Source: an uncultured Alphaproteobacteria bacterium
GTDB lineage: Bacteria; Pseudomonadota; Alphaproteobacteria; HIMB59; GCA-002718135
Assembly (NCBI GenBank): GCA_902569865.1
Contig: CACFVT010000004.1
Location: forward strand, 1-50,080
Direction of reading: 5' to 3'
DNA length: 50,080 nucleotides
This document shows positions 1 through 9,506 of the stretch, one piece after another (position 1 is the stretch's first letter; every line of letters starts with the position of its first letter). The position numbers and the translations under genes were made by a program. The notes below the pieces were generated by a model that saw only the letters and a list, made by a program, of their open reading frames with translations, was not told the DNA's origin and made no database searches.

Positions 1-15
1 TACTTCTTTTGCCAT
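1..15 (-). CDS. rplK: Ribosomal protein L11, N-terminal fragment (MAKEV...), truncated by window edge
   Basis: Minus-strand ATGGCAAAAGAAGTA directly downstream of nusG; nusG-rplK order is conserved in bacteria. Only 5 codons are visible. Confidence 0.55.
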
Positions 16-32
16 ATTTACTCCTACTCTAT

Positions 33-566
33 TTATGCCTTCTCAACTTGTGAATACTCTAAATCTACGGGTGTAGATCTGCCAAATATAGAAACTGCAA
101 CTCTTAATCTAGCTTTTTCTTCATCAATTTGCTCAATTTCTCCATTAAAGGATGCAAAAGGTCCATCAATAACCTTAACTTGCTCACCTACATCATACAT
201 AACTGCTGGTCTAGATTTTTCAACTCCATCAATTACTTGCTCTGATATTCTTTTAGCTTCAGCATTGCTTATTGGAACTGGTTGACCTTTATTTCCTAAA
301 AAACCAGATAATTTAGGAGTATTTTTAATGATGTGCCATGTGTCATCATTAAGATTCATTTTAATAAGTATATAACCTGGAAATATTTTTCTTTCAGTGT
401 TTATCCTAACTCCTCTTTTGACCTCTACAATATTTTGAGTTGGGACTGATACTTCTTCAATTTGATCAGAAATACCAAGTTTACCTGCTTGATCCAAAAT
501 ACTGTCAGCAACTTTTTTTTCATATCCTGAGTAAGCGTGAAGCACATACCATCTACATTTTATCAT
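33..566 (-). CDS. nusG: Transcription termination/antitermination protein NusG
   Basis: 177 aa; WYVLHAYSGYEKKVADSI, FPGYILIKM, GFLGNKGQPVPIS and KOW-like VGEQVKVIDGPFASFNGEIE; downstream of secE. Confidence 0.97.
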   Translation of the reverse strand: MIKCRWYVLHAYSGYEKKVADSILDQAGKLGISDQIEEVSVPTQNIVEVKRGVRINTERKIFPGYILIKMNLNDDTWHIIKNTPKLSGFLGNKGQPVPISNAEAKRISEQVIDGVEKSRPAVMYDVGEQVKVIDGPFASFNGEIEQIDEEKARLRVAVSIFGRSTPVDLEYSQVEKA

Positions 567-567
567 C

Positions 568-777
568 TTATAAACCTGAACCTATTTCTATAATTTTCTT
601 AATTGAAAAAGACCAAACCTGATCACTAAGAAGAAAAAAGATTGAAAATAAAAAAATCAACAAAATTACTATTAAAGAAGAAATAAGTGTATCTCTTCTT
701 GAGGGCCAAGTAACCTTTTGTAATTCTTGTCGAACTTGTCTGACAAAAAGTGCAGGTGATGTTTTTTTATTTTCCAT
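568..777 (-). CDS. secE: Preprotein translocase subunit SecE
   Basis: 69 aa; FVRQVRQELQKVTWPSRRDTLISS followed by one TM segment; upstream of nusG. Confidence 0.95.
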   Translation of the reverse strand: MENKKTSPALFVRQVRQELQKVTWPSRRDTLISSLIVILLIFLFSIFFLLSDQVWSFSIKKIIEIGSGL

Positions 778-796
778 ATTTTTTTCAATTAATTAT

Positions 797-872
797 TGGC
801 AGGAGTGGCAGGACTTGAACCCGCAGCCCCCGGTTTTGGAGACCGGTGCTCTACCAGTTGAGCTACACTCCT
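797..872 (-). tRNA. tRNA-Trp (CCA)
   Basis: Minus strand AGGAGTGTAGCTCAACTGGTAGAGCACCGGTCTCCAAAACCGGGGGCTGCGGGTTCAAGTCCTGCCACTCCTGCCA; complete cloverleaf, anticodon CCA, encoded 3' CCA. Confidence 0.96.
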
Positions 873-915
873 AAAATTCAGATATAGCTAAAACTAATAG
901 AGCGGTCTCAAATAC

Positions 916-2106
916 CTATTCAATAATTTCAGCTACAACTCCAGCACCAACAGTTCTACCACCTTCTCTAATTGCGAATTTTAAACCTTTATCCATAGCA
1001 ATTGGAGAAAGCAAGGTAACTTCCATTGTAATGTTATCTCCTGGCATAACCATTTCAGTTCCTTCCGGAAGTTTGATTGTGCCAGTTACATCTGTTGTTC
1101 TAAAATAGAACTGAGGTCTATAATTAGAGAAGAAAGGGGTATGTCTTCCACCCTCTTCTTTTTTAAGAACATAAGCTTCAGCTTTAAATTTAGTGTGAGG
1201 TTTGATAGATCCAGGTTTAGCTAAGACTTGACCTCTTTCAACCTCTTCTCTTTTAGTACCTCTAAGTAAAACACCTACGTTATCACCTGCTTCACCTGAG
1301 TCTAAAAGTTTTCTAAACATTTCTACACCAGTACATGTGGTTTTTTGAGCTTCTCTTATTCCTAATATTTCAATTTCTTCACCAACCTTAACTTGTCCTT
1401 GTTCAATACGACCAGTTACAACAGTTCCTCTTCCAGATATTGAAAATACATCCTCTACTGGCATTAGAAATGGTTGATCTATAGGTCTGGTTGGTTGAGG
1501 TATAGACTCATCAACAGCTTTCATAAGCTCAATAATTGAATTTTTTCCTATTTCATCATCTCTTCCTTCTAAAGCAGCTAGGGCAGATCCTTTGATGATT
1601 GGGATTTTATCACCAGGGAATTCATATGATGTAAGGAGTTCTCTAATTTCCATTTCAACTAAATCAATTAATTCTTTATCGTCAACTTGGTCAACTTTAT
1701 TCATGTAGACAACAAGAGCTGGAACACCCACTTGTCTTGCTAAAAGAATATGTTCTCTTGTTTGTGGCATTGGTCCATCAGCAGCATTAACAACAAGAAT
1801 TCCCCCGTCCATCTGTGCGGCACCTGTAATCATATTTTTTACATAGTCGGCATGACCAGGACAATCTACGTGTGCATAGTGTCTTGCTTCAGTTTCATAT
1901 TCTACATGAGCTGTAGAAATTGTAATTCCACGTTCCCTTTCCTCAGGAGCTTTATCTATGTTTGCATAGTCAGTAAACTCTGCTCCTCCAGCTTCTGCCA
2001 GAACTTTAGTTATTGCAGCAGTTAAAGTAGTTTTACCGTGATCAACGTGTCCAACAGTACCGATATTACAATGCGGTTTATTTCTTTCAAATTTTGCTTT
2101 AGCCAT
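916..2106 (-). CDS. tuf: Elongation factor Tu
   Basis: 396 aa; [40 protein letters not shown] motifs. Confidence 0.99.
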   Translation of the reverse strand: MAKAKFERNKPHCNIGTVGHVDHGKTTLTAAITKVLAEAGGAEFTDYANIDKAPEERERGITISTAHVEYETEARHYAHVDCPGHADYVKNMITGAAQMDGGILVVNAADGPMPQTREHILLARQVGVPALVVYMNKVDQVDDKELIDLVEMEIRELLTSYEFPGDKIPIIKGSALAALEGRDDEIGKNSIIELMKAVDESIPQPTRPIDQPFLMPVEDVFSISGRGTVVTGRIEQGQVKVGEEIEILGIREAQKTTCTGVEMFRKLLDSGEAGDNVGVLLRGTKREEVERGQVLAKPGSIKPHTKFKAEAYVLKKEEGGRHTPFFSNYRPQFYFRTTDVTGTIKLPEGTEMVMPGDNITMEVTLLSPIAMDKGLKFAIREGGRTVGAGVVAEIIE

Positions 2107-2136
2107 TTTTATTACCCCAGTATTAAATATTCATTT

Positions 2137-2210
2137 TGGAGCGGGTGAAGGGAATCGAACCCTCGTAGCCAGCTTGGAAGGCTGGAGCTTTACCACTAAG
2201 CTACACCCGC
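2137..2210 (-). tRNA. tRNA-Gly (TCC)
   Basis: Minus strand GCGGGTGTAGCTTAGTGGTAAAGCTCCAGCCTTCCAAGCTGGCTACGAGGGTTCGATTCCCTTCACCCGCTCCA; anticodon TCC, encoded CCA. Confidence 0.96.
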
Positions 2211-2260
2211 TTTTGAAACCGACTCACTCACTCATTGCCTTTATGCCTACTCTCCAATTA

Positions 2261-2346
2261 TGGTGGAGGGGGTAGGATTCGAACCTACGTACGCTCACGC
2301 GGGCGGATTTACAGTCCGCTGCCTTTAACCACTCGACCACCCCTCC
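2261..2346 (-). tRNA. tRNA-Tyr (GTA)
   Basis: Minus strand GGAGGGGTGGTCGAGTGGTTAAAGGCAGCGGACTGTAAATCCGCC...GGTTCGAATCCTACCCCCTCCACCA; long variable arm, anticodon GTA, encoded CCA. Confidence 0.96.
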
Positions 2347-2364
2347 AAACTTGAAGAAATGGCA

Positions 2365-2384
2365 CATACTAATTAATTAGTATG
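2365..2384. repeat. Perfect 20-bp palindrome CATACTAATTAATTAGTATG
   Basis: Sequence equals its own reverse complement; overlaps the candidate promoter of the tRNA/tuf operon. Confidence 0.9.
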
Positions 2385-2392
2385 ATTGTCAA
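2366..2392 (-). promoter_or_regulatory. Candidate sigma70-type promoter of the tRNA-Tyr/tRNA-Gly/tuf operon
   Basis: Minus-strand TTGACA (2387..2392), 15-nt spacer, TAGTAT (2366..2371), about 20 nt upstream of the tRNA-Tyr 5' end. Spacer is short, so the -10 assignment is tentative. Confidence 0.45.
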
Positions 2393-2517
2393 TCTAAAAC
2401 AACTTACCGTCCACCCTAAGATTCAAATGTTCTTAAAAGCGCGCTCCTTTTAGACAAAAAATTGGAATTTGTATATATCTAGATTGTATTTAATAGACAA
2501 ATCTGTGATAAATAAAA

Positions 2518-3282
2518 ATGCCAAAAAATAACTATCAAAAACCTAGCAATACTAGGAAAAAACAAATAATCTATGGATTACACGCAGTTAAAGCAGCATT
2601 ATTAAATGATAAAAGAAATCATTACGAACTTTTAATTACTGAAAATCACCAAAAATTAGCAGATAATTACAAATCAAAAATACAGAAAATTACATTTTTA
2701 CATCAAAAAGAATTTCAAAAAATGTATGGAGATGAAAAATCTACACAAGGGATTATATTAAAAACAAATGATTTTGAAAGACCAAATCTTCAACAATTTT
2801 TAAAAAATGAAAAGCTAAATCATAAATCTGTTTTATTAGCCTTAGATCAAATAACTGATCCACAAAATATAGGATCAATAATGCGTTCATGTGCTTTGTT
2901 TAACTGCAAGGGAATAATAGTAGCTAAGGACAACGCGCCAGACCTTACTCCCTCTTTATACAAGGCTGCATCAGGAGCTGCAGAAATTGTAAACTATTTC
3001 AAAGTGACAAATTTAAAAAGAAGTATTTCAGAATTAAAAAAAACTGGTTATTGGGCTTATGGGTTTGACTCATCAAATAATGAAAATTCAGACAATATAA
3101 ATTTTTCAAAAAAATCAATATTAGTATTTGGTTCAGAAGGTAAGGGTATAAGAGATCTAGTAAAAAAAGAATGCGATGAGATTATACAATTACAAATGCA
3201 AAAGAACACCCATTATCAAATTGATAGCTTGAATGTATCAAATGCAGCTTCAATTGCTCTTTATGAATTTTTTAAATCTTAA
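2518..3282 (+). CDS. rlmB: TrmH/SpoU-family RNA 2'-O-methyltransferase (RlmB-like)
   Basis: 254 aa; IYGLHAVKAAL, LDQITDPQNIGSIMRSCALF, LVFGSEGKGIRDLVKKECDEIIQLQM, SLNVSNAASIALYE SPOUT motifs. Confidence 0.92.
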   Translation: MPKNNYQKPSNTRKKQIIYGLHAVKAALLNDKRNHYELLITENHQKLADNYKSKIQKITFLHQKEFQKMYGDEKSTQGIILKTNDFERPNLQQFLKNEKLNHKSVLLALDQITDPQNIGSIMRSCALFNCKGIIVAKDNAPDLTPSLYKAASGAAEIVNYFKVTNLKRSISELKKTGYWAYGFDSSNNENSDNINFSKKSILVFGSEGKGIRDLVKKECDEIIQLQMQKNTHYQIDSLNVSNAASIALYEFFKS

Positions 3283-3301
3283 CTTATAATTTTTTTTAAA
3301 A

Positions 3302-3377
<76 letters not shown>

Positions 3378-3429
3378 ACTAAAATAGCCATTTACAATTA
3401 AATTAAAAATTCGACAAGTGATTTATATT

Positions 3430-3549
3430 TTAAATTCCAGGAATATAAGGGACACCGTCACCTTTCACTTTTTCATTAATTTCTGAAATAGTTGAGCAAG
3501 CAGTTAATGGAGATATAACTAAAAAAAGTATTAATATTAATTTTCTCAT
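3430..3549 (-). CDS. Predicted 39-aa small lipoprotein (not in supplied ORF track)
   Basis: Minus-strand ATG...TAA encoding MRKLILILFLVISPLTACSTISEINEKVKGDGVPYIPGI: charged N-terminus, hydrophobic core, LTAC lipobox. Confidence 0.6.
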   Translation of the reverse strand: MRKLILILFLVISPLTACSTISEINEKVKGDGVPYIPGI

Positions 3550-3553
3550 GTTT

Positions 3554-6310
3554 TTAATTTATCTTTTCTATTTTCGCAGCGCAATACTTAAATTCAGGAA
3601 TTTTTCCATAGGGATCAAGAGCTGGATTAGTCAAAAGATTTGCAGCGGCTTCATTATAACAAAAAGGTATGAAAATTACACCTTCAGGAATTGTTCTATC
3701 CTCTCTTACTCTTATATTAACAGTCCCCCTTCTAGTTGAAACTTTTATCTTATCTCCTGGTTTCATATTTTTCTTTACAATTTCATTGGGTGATATTGAA
3801 ACAGTTGCTTCAGGTTCTATCGCATCTAAATTAGAGGCTTTTCTAGTCATAGCTCCTGTGTGCCAATGCTCAAGCTGCCTTCCAGTAGTAAGAATCATTT
3901 CAAATTCATCATCAGGAATTTCATCTGGAGAGGTAACACTTGCTGGAACAAATTTTCCTCTTCCAGACTCATTAGGAAATTTATCTCCAAATACTATTTC
4001 ATCACCAGGAGTAGTTGGAGAACTACTTGGATAAGTTACTGAATTTTCTTTTTCTAACCTATCCCACGAAATATTATTTAATGAAGGCATGGTATTTGAC
4101 ATCTCTTCATAAATTTCCTTCGGATGTTTGTAATGCCAATCTAAGCCCATTCTTTTTCCTAATTCATTTGTGATCCACCAATCCTCTTTTGCTGCACCAG
4201 GTGCATCAAGAGCCTTGCGACCCATTTGAACTTGTCGATTTGTATTAGTAACAGTTCCATTTTTTTCAGGCCATGCTGAAGCAGGAAAAATTACATCTGC
4301 ATAAGTTGCAGTTTCAGTTAAAAAAATATCTTGAACTACCAAGTGATCTAGCATTTGAAGGGCTTCTCTTGCGTGATTAAGATCTGGATCAGACATTGCA
4401 GGATTTTCTCCAAGTATATACATACCCTTAATTGTATTTTCATGAATGGCATCCATAATTTCAACAACTGTTAAGCCTTTTTTATTGTCTAAAGATGTGT
4501 TCCAAAATTTTTCAAAAAAATCTTTTTTGTCATTGTTTTCAACTAACTGATAGTCTGGGTACATCATTGGGATTAGTCCAGCATCAGAAGCTCCTTGCAC
4601 ATTATTTTGACCGCGAAGAGGGTGCAATCCAGAACCTCTTCTTCCAACATTGCCAGTCATCAATGCTAAGGATATCAAGCATCTTGCATTATCAGTTCCG
4701 TGAACATGCTGTGATATTCCCATTCCCCAAAAAATTATCCCCTTATTAGTATTTGCAAACAACCTTGCAACCTCTCGAATCATTTTTGCGTCTATACCAG
4801 TTTGTTCTTCCATCAATTCTGGTGGATAATTTTTTAAATGATCTTTTAGGTCAACAAAGCCTGACGTTTGTTTTTTGATGTATTCTTCGTTATATAAATT
4901 TTCCTCAATTATGACATTCATTATGGAATTTAAGAGAGCAACATCTGATCCTGATTTAAATTGCAACATGTGTGTTGCGTGTTTTTTTAATGCATGACCT
5001 CTTGGATCCATTACAATTAGTTTCGATCCTTTCTTTGCTGCATTTTTAAAAAAAGTTGCAGCAACAGGATGGTTTTCAGACGGGTTAGCACCAATTACAA
5101 TGATAACCTCTGAATGTTCAACTTCATAAAAAGGTGCAGTGACAGCACCAGAACCGATAGTTTCAAGCAAAGCAGCAACAGATGATGCATGACAAAGACG
5201 CGTGCAATGATCAACGTTATTGGTGTTAAAGCCAGTTCGAATAAGTTTTTGAAAAAGATATGCTTCCTCATTTGAACACTTAGCTGATCCAAAACCAGCA
5301 AGATTGCTTTTTCCGTTTCTTTTCTTCTTAATTTCAAGAAATCCATTTGCTGCATAATTTAATGCTTCTTCCCAGCTAGCCTCTCTAAAATATTCATGTA
5401 AATTTGAGAAATCAATATTTGGATGTAAATCTTTTTGTTTTCCTTTTATTCTTATTAAGGGTTTCGTTAATCTCTCTGGATTACTAACATAATCAAAGCC
5501 AAACCTTCCTTTTACACAAAGTCTATTTTTGTTAGCTGGACCATCAATGCCGTTTACATACTTTATATCATTATCTTTAACATTGTATTCAATTTGACAT
5601 CCTACACCGCAATAAGGGCACACACTGTTTACCTTTTTATCTACATCACTTTGACCTATGCCTTCTTTGTTGACAACAGTTGCAGGCATTAATGCTCCTG
5701 TAGGACAAGCTTGTACACACTCCCCACAAGCTACACATGAACTATCTCCCATTGGATCATCAAAATCAAAAACTATTTTTGAGTTTTCTCCTCTGTATGC
5801 CATTCCAATAACATCATTTACTTGAACTTCTCTACAAGCACGTACACAAAGGTTGCACTGAATGCAGGCATCTAAATTTACTGCCATACTCGGATGTGAA
5901 TTATCCGATTGACAAGGAATTTTTTTTGGGAATCTATTTTCTTTTAGATCAACTTTATCAATCCAATTCCAAAAATCAGAATTATTATCATGTGCAATTT
6001 CTCTTTCAGGTTGGTCAGCTAATAATAATTCGAAAACTAATGTTCTAGATTTTTTTGCTTTATCTGAAGCAGTTTGCACCTTCATATCAGTTGAAGGTTT
6101 TCTAATACATGACGCTGCTAATACTCTTTCTCCTTCAATTTCAACCATACATGCTCTACAGTTTCCATCAGCTCTGTACCCAGGTTTGCTTGAATAACAC
6201 AAATGAGGAATTTCATTACCGAGTCTATTCGCTACCTGCCAGATTGTTTCATCTTTATTTGCCTCAACTAGCTTATCATTAAGATAAAACTTTATTTTTT
6301 TATTACTCAT
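3554..6310 (-). CDS. fdhA: NAD-dependent formate dehydrogenase alpha subunit (molybdopterin, 2Fe-2S and 4Fe-4S N-terminal domains)
   Basis: 918 aa; N-terminal ferredoxin/NuoG-like Cys clusters, CIQCNLCVRACREVQ, CVACGECVQACPTGAL, CPYCGVGCQIEY, and VDHCTRLCHASSV (Cys rather than Sec active-site region). Confidence 0.95.
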   Translation of the reverse strand: MSNKKIKFYLNDKLVEANKDETIWQVANRLGNEIPHLCYSSKPGYRADGNCRACMVEIEGERVLAASCIRKPSTDMKVQTASDKAKKSRTLVFELLLADQPEREIAHDNNSDFWNWIDKVDLKENRFPKKIPCQSDNSHPSMAVNLDACIQCNLCVRACREVQVNDVIGMAYRGENSKIVFDFDDPMGDSSCVACGECVQACPTGALMPATVVNKEGIGQSDVDKKVNSVCPYCGVGCQIEYNVKDNDIKYVNGIDGPANKNRLCVKGRFGFDYVSNPERLTKPLIRIKGKQKDLHPNIDFSNLHEYFREASWEEALNYAANGFLEIKKKRNGKSNLAGFGSAKCSNEEAYLFQKLIRTGFNTNNVDHCTRLCHASSVAALLETIGSGAVTAPFYEVEHSEVIIVIGANPSENHPVAATFFKNAAKKGSKLIVMDPRGHALKKHATHMLQFKSGSDVALLNSIMNVIIEENLYNEEYIKKQTSGFVDLKDHLKNYPPELMEEQTGIDAKMIREVARLFANTNKGIIFWGMGISQHVHGTDNARCLISLALMTGNVGRRGSGLHPLRGQNNVQGASDAGLIPMMYPDYQLVENNDKKDFFEKFWNTSLDNKKGLTVVEIMDAIHENTIKGMYILGENPAMSDPDLNHAREALQMLDHLVVQDIFLTETATYADVIFPASAWPEKNGTVTNTNRQVQMGRKALDAPGAAKEDWWITNELGKRMGLDWHYKHPKEIYEEMSNTMPSLNNISWDRLEKENSVTYPSSSPTTPGDEIVFGDKFPNESGRGKFVPASVTSPDEIPDDEFEMILTTGRQLEHWHTGAMTRKASNLDAIEPEATVSISPNEIVKKNMKPGDKIKVSTRRGTVNIRVREDRTIPEGVIFIPFCYNEAAANLLTNPALDPYGKIPEFKYCAAKIEKIN

Positions 6311-8006
6311 AATCTATCTCATTTGAAAAATATTTTAGAACTGAATTAAGTGGATTTGTAGCCGCTTGACCCAAACCACAAATTGAGGCTTGAGACATTA
6401 CCTCTGATAAATCTTTAAGTTTTTCTTTATTCCAAATTTTTTCTTTCATCAGTTTCACTGTTTTTTCAGTTCCAACTCTGCATGGAGTACATTGTCCACA
6501 ACTTTCCTCTTCAAAAAATTTTAATAAGTTGAGAGCTACATCTTTCATGTCATCTTTATCAGACAAGATTACTATGGCTGCAGATCCTAAAAAACATCCG
6601 GCTTCAGTTAATTCTTTAGAACCATAATCTAGAGGAATATTATTCATTTTAGAAGGTAAAATTCCTCCGGAGGCACCGCCAGGAAGATACCCTTTAAAGA
6701 CATGATTGTCTTCCATCCCACCACAATAATCATCTATTAATTCTTGGATTGTAATACCTGCTGGAGCTACTTTAACGCCAGGATTTTTAACTCTTCCTGA
6801 GACTGAAAAACTATGAAAACCTTTATTTCCATGAATTCCTTTATCTGCAAACCAATTTGGTCCTTTTTCTAATATATCCCTTATCCAAAATAGTGTTTCA
6901 AGATTGTTAGTTAGGGTGGGTGAATTAAATAATCCAACTTCTGCCACATAAGGTGGTCTATGTCTTGGGAGACCTCTTTTGCCCTCAATACTCTCAATCA
7001 TTGCAGACTCTTCTCCGCATATATAAGCCCCAGCACCTCTTCTTAATACAATATGACCATGAGGAATAATCTCTTCTTTTTCCAACTTTAAAATTTCATC
7101 ATTCAATATTTTTATTACAGAAGGATACTCATCTCTCATATAAATATAAACATTAGATGCCTTAATAAATAAAGATGCAATTACTGCCCCTTCAAGAAAT
7201 CTATGAGGATCTTTTTCTAAATAAGTTCTATCTTTAAAAGTTCCAGGCTCTCCTTCATCACCATTAACAGCTACATACTTTTTTCCACTATATTTAGAAA
7301 CAATTTCCCACTTTGTACCTGTGGGAAAGCCGGCCCCTCCCTTACCTTTTAAACCACTATCTTTGAGTAATGATATTATTTTATCGTTTGTTATTTGCCC
7401 CTCCTTAACTTGTTGTGCAATATTATATCCCCCATTTTTTTTATAATCTTCAAAAGAAATATAATTTGGTATAATCGTTTCAAATTTCTTATTTTTAATT
7501 ACATCTTGTACAGAATTTACAGAAGCTTTATCGACATAGTTTTTTCCAACACAAACTGTTGGGGCCACATCACATCTACCCATGCAAGGACCAGGAACAA
7601 CTTTAATATTTTTGTTTTCACTGTTCTTTAAATCGTTAAGTAATTTTTGTGCACCAAATAATTCACAGGTTAAGCTCTCACATACTCTTACTAGTGTGAG
7701 CGGTTCAAAAGTTTCTGAATTTTTTACTATATTAAAATGTGCATAAAATGTTGCAACTTCATAAATTTCTGCAAGAGGTAAGTTAATTATTGTTGATAAG
7801 GCAACTAAGTGTTTGTCATATAATACGCCAAAATTATCCTGCAAAATATGCAAATATTCAATTAGCTCATCTCTTTTAAAATTAGATCCCTTAAAAAGAT
7901 TTAATACATCATCATAAAATTTATTTTCAGCTTGCCTACCTTTTGGCTGCCATCTTCTCTTCTTTTTCTTTAAAGAGCTATCTGTTTGAGAAATAAATTT
8001 ATCCAT
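6303..8006 (-). CDS. fdhB: Formate dehydrogenase beta subunit; fusion of NuoE/FdsG-like and NuoF/FdsB-like domains
   Basis: 567 aa; N-terminal 2Fe-2S thioredoxin-like CESLTC...GPCMGRCDVAP, then NuoF GRGGAGFPTGTKW-like GKGGAGFPTGTKWEIV, NGDEGEPGTFKDR, GAGAYICGEESAMIESIEGKRG, ESCGQCTPCRVGT. Confidence 0.93.
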   Translation of the reverse strand: MDKFISQTDSSLKKKKRRWQPKGRQAENKFYDDVLNLFKGSNFKRDELIEYLHILQDNFGVLYDKHLVALSTIINLPLAEIYEVATFYAHFNIVKNSETFEPLTLVRVCESLTCELFGAQKLLNDLKNSENKNIKVVPGPCMGRCDVAPTVCVGKNYVDKASVNSVQDVIKNKKFETIIPNYISFEDYKKNGGYNIAQQVKEGQITNDKIISLLKDSGLKGKGGAGFPTGTKWEIVSKYSGKKYVAVNGDEGEPGTFKDRTYLEKDPHRFLEGAVIASLFIKASNVYIYMRDEYPSVIKILNDEILKLEKEEIIPHGHIVLRRGAGAYICGEESAMIESIEGKRGLPRHRPPYVAEVGLFNSPTLTNNLETLFWIRDILEKGPNWFADKGIHGNKGFHSFSVSGRVKNPGVKVAPAGITIQELIDDYCGGMEDNHVFKGYLPGGASGGILPSKMNNIPLDYGSKELTEAGCFLGSAAIVILSDKDDMKDVALNLLKFFEEESCGQCTPCRVGTEKTVKLMKEKIWNKEKLKDLSEVMSQASICGLGQAATNPLNSVLKYFSNEIDYE

Positions 8007-8031
8007 TTAAATTGAATTATTAATATATATT

Positions 8032-8292
8032 TTGTATCAGATTAAAATGAAAGATTCAGTTGAAAATGATGAAATAGTTCTTGATACTAGTGGTACAGAA
8101 TGTCCAATCCCGGTACTTAAAGCAAGAAAACTTGCACAAGAACTAAAGAATAGCATAGTAATAAAGATAATAGCCACAGACCCTCTTGCTATTGCTGACT
8201 TTGAGCACTATTGCACTCAATCAGGTTATGAATTTCTTGAAAGTTATAATGAAAGTGAAAAAATTATAATTAAATATAAATTTAAAATTTAA
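8032..8292 (+). CDS. TusA/SirA-family sulfur-carrier protein
   Basis: 86 aa; LDTSGTECPIPVLKARKLAQEL...IATDPLAIADFEHYCTQSGYEF, the CPxPxxK TusA signature. Confidence 0.9.
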   Translation: MYQIKMKDSVENDEIVLDTSGTECPIPVLKARKLAQELKNSIVIKIIATDPLAIADFEHYCTQSGYEFLESYNESEKIIIKYKFKI

Positions 8293-9506
8293 TAAAATAA
8301 TTTGTCAAAATCATAGTAATCAAAAATATCTCCTTTTTTAATAATACTTACATCTTCAGGAATCTCTACTACACCATCTGAATAAGATATAGAGGATATC
8401 ATTCCTGAACCTTGTTTTGGATGTTTAGAAAGAACATATTTATTTTTAACTAATTTTTTTGATACCCTAAGCCATTCGAGTCTTTTTGTTTTTTTTATCA
8501 TAGAAAAATTTGTTTTAATCTTCTCTGGCTTAATATTATTAATTATTGAGCCAATTAATTTGTAAATTAAAGGCTTAACAACAAATACATATAACAATTG
8601 AACGGAAACAGGATTGCCTGGTAAACAAACTATATATGTTTGCTTAATTTTCCCAATTGCAATAGGTCTTCCTGGCTTAATTGCAGCTCGCCAAAAAAAA
8701 ATTTTTCCGTTATTTTTTAAAGTATTAATTAAATGGTCTTCATCTCCAACTGAAGCCCCACCTGTTGTAATTATAATATTGTAATTAGACACTTCATTTA
8801 ATAATCTTTTCTTTATTTGATAGGCGTTGTCAGGAAAATTACCCAAGAATTTCTTTGTTATATAATTTTTATTTAAAAGAGAGTTTAGTAGATAATAATT
8901 TGAATTATTTATTTTAGAATTTCTTAATTTTGTTGTTGGTTTTACTAACTCGTTACCACTCGTAAAAAAACCAATTTTAATTTTTACATAAACCTTTATT
9001 TTACTATAACCAATTGCAGCAATTAAGTTTAAATTCTTATTATCAATTTTTGTACCTTTTTTTAATACAAGACTTCCCTTAGAAATATCCTCGCCCTTAT
9101 TTCTACAGTTATCTCCATAAGCTGGAACTTTAATTAAAAAAAGTTTATTATCGATGATTTCTGTATTTTCCTGCATTACAACAGTATTTGAATTTAAAGG
9201 CATTTTGGCACCAGTAAAAATCCTAATAACCTCTCCTTCTTTTATTTTATGATTAACTCTATCCCCTGCCGCAACTCTATTTTGATTAATTTTTTTTGGT
9301 ATTTTATTTAAATCTTTTTTTAACAAAGCATATCCATCTACTGCTGAATTTTTAAAAGGTGGTAAGCTTATCTTTGAATATATATTTTCTGCCAAAATTT
9401 TGTCTTCTGCATCTTGAAGATTAATTATTTCAGTTTTATTAATTTCACTTGGACATCTTTTAATAAAATTTAATATTTGCCTCAAATACAGCGGTTTCTT
9501 ATTCAT
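8289..9506 (-). CDS. moeA: Molybdopterin molybdenumtransferase MoeA
   Basis: 405 aa; LPPFKNSAVDGYALL, RIFTGAKMP, TTGGASVGDEDH, KPGRPIAIGKI, GLPGNPVS-like CLPGNPVSVQLLY. Confidence 0.94.
   Translation of the reverse strand: MNKKPLYLRQILNFIKRCPSEINKTEIINLQDAEDKILAENIYSKISLPPFKNSAVDGYALLKKDLNKIPKKINQNRVAAGDRVNHKIKEGEVIRIFTGAKMPLNSNTVVMQENTEIIDNKLFLIKVPAYGDNCRNKGEDISKGSLVLKKGTKIDNKNLNLIAAIGYSKIKVYVKIKIGFFTSGNELVKPTTKLRNSKINNSNYYLLNSLLNKNYITKKFLGNFPDNAYQIKKRLLNEVSNYNIIITTGGASVGDEDHLINTLKNNGKIFFWRAAIKPGRPIAIGKIKQTYIVCLPGNPVSVQLLYVFVVKPLIYKLIGSIINNIKPEKIKTNFSMIKKTKRLEWLRVSKKLVKNKYVLSKHPKQGSGMISSISYSDGVVEIPEDVSIIKKGDIFDYYDFDKLFY

Noticed and set aside
2436-2456. Hairpin CTTAAAAGCGCGCTCCTTTTAG upstream of rlmB
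   Set aside because: Only a 6-bp A/T stem with one G-C pair and no T-run; too weak to call a terminator or ncRNA.
3669-4034. 121-aa plus-strand ORF
   Set aside because: Antisense to fdhA with no independent domain signal.
5095-5355. 86-aa minus-strand ORF
   Set aside because: Alternative frame inside fdhA on the same strand; no recognisable domain.
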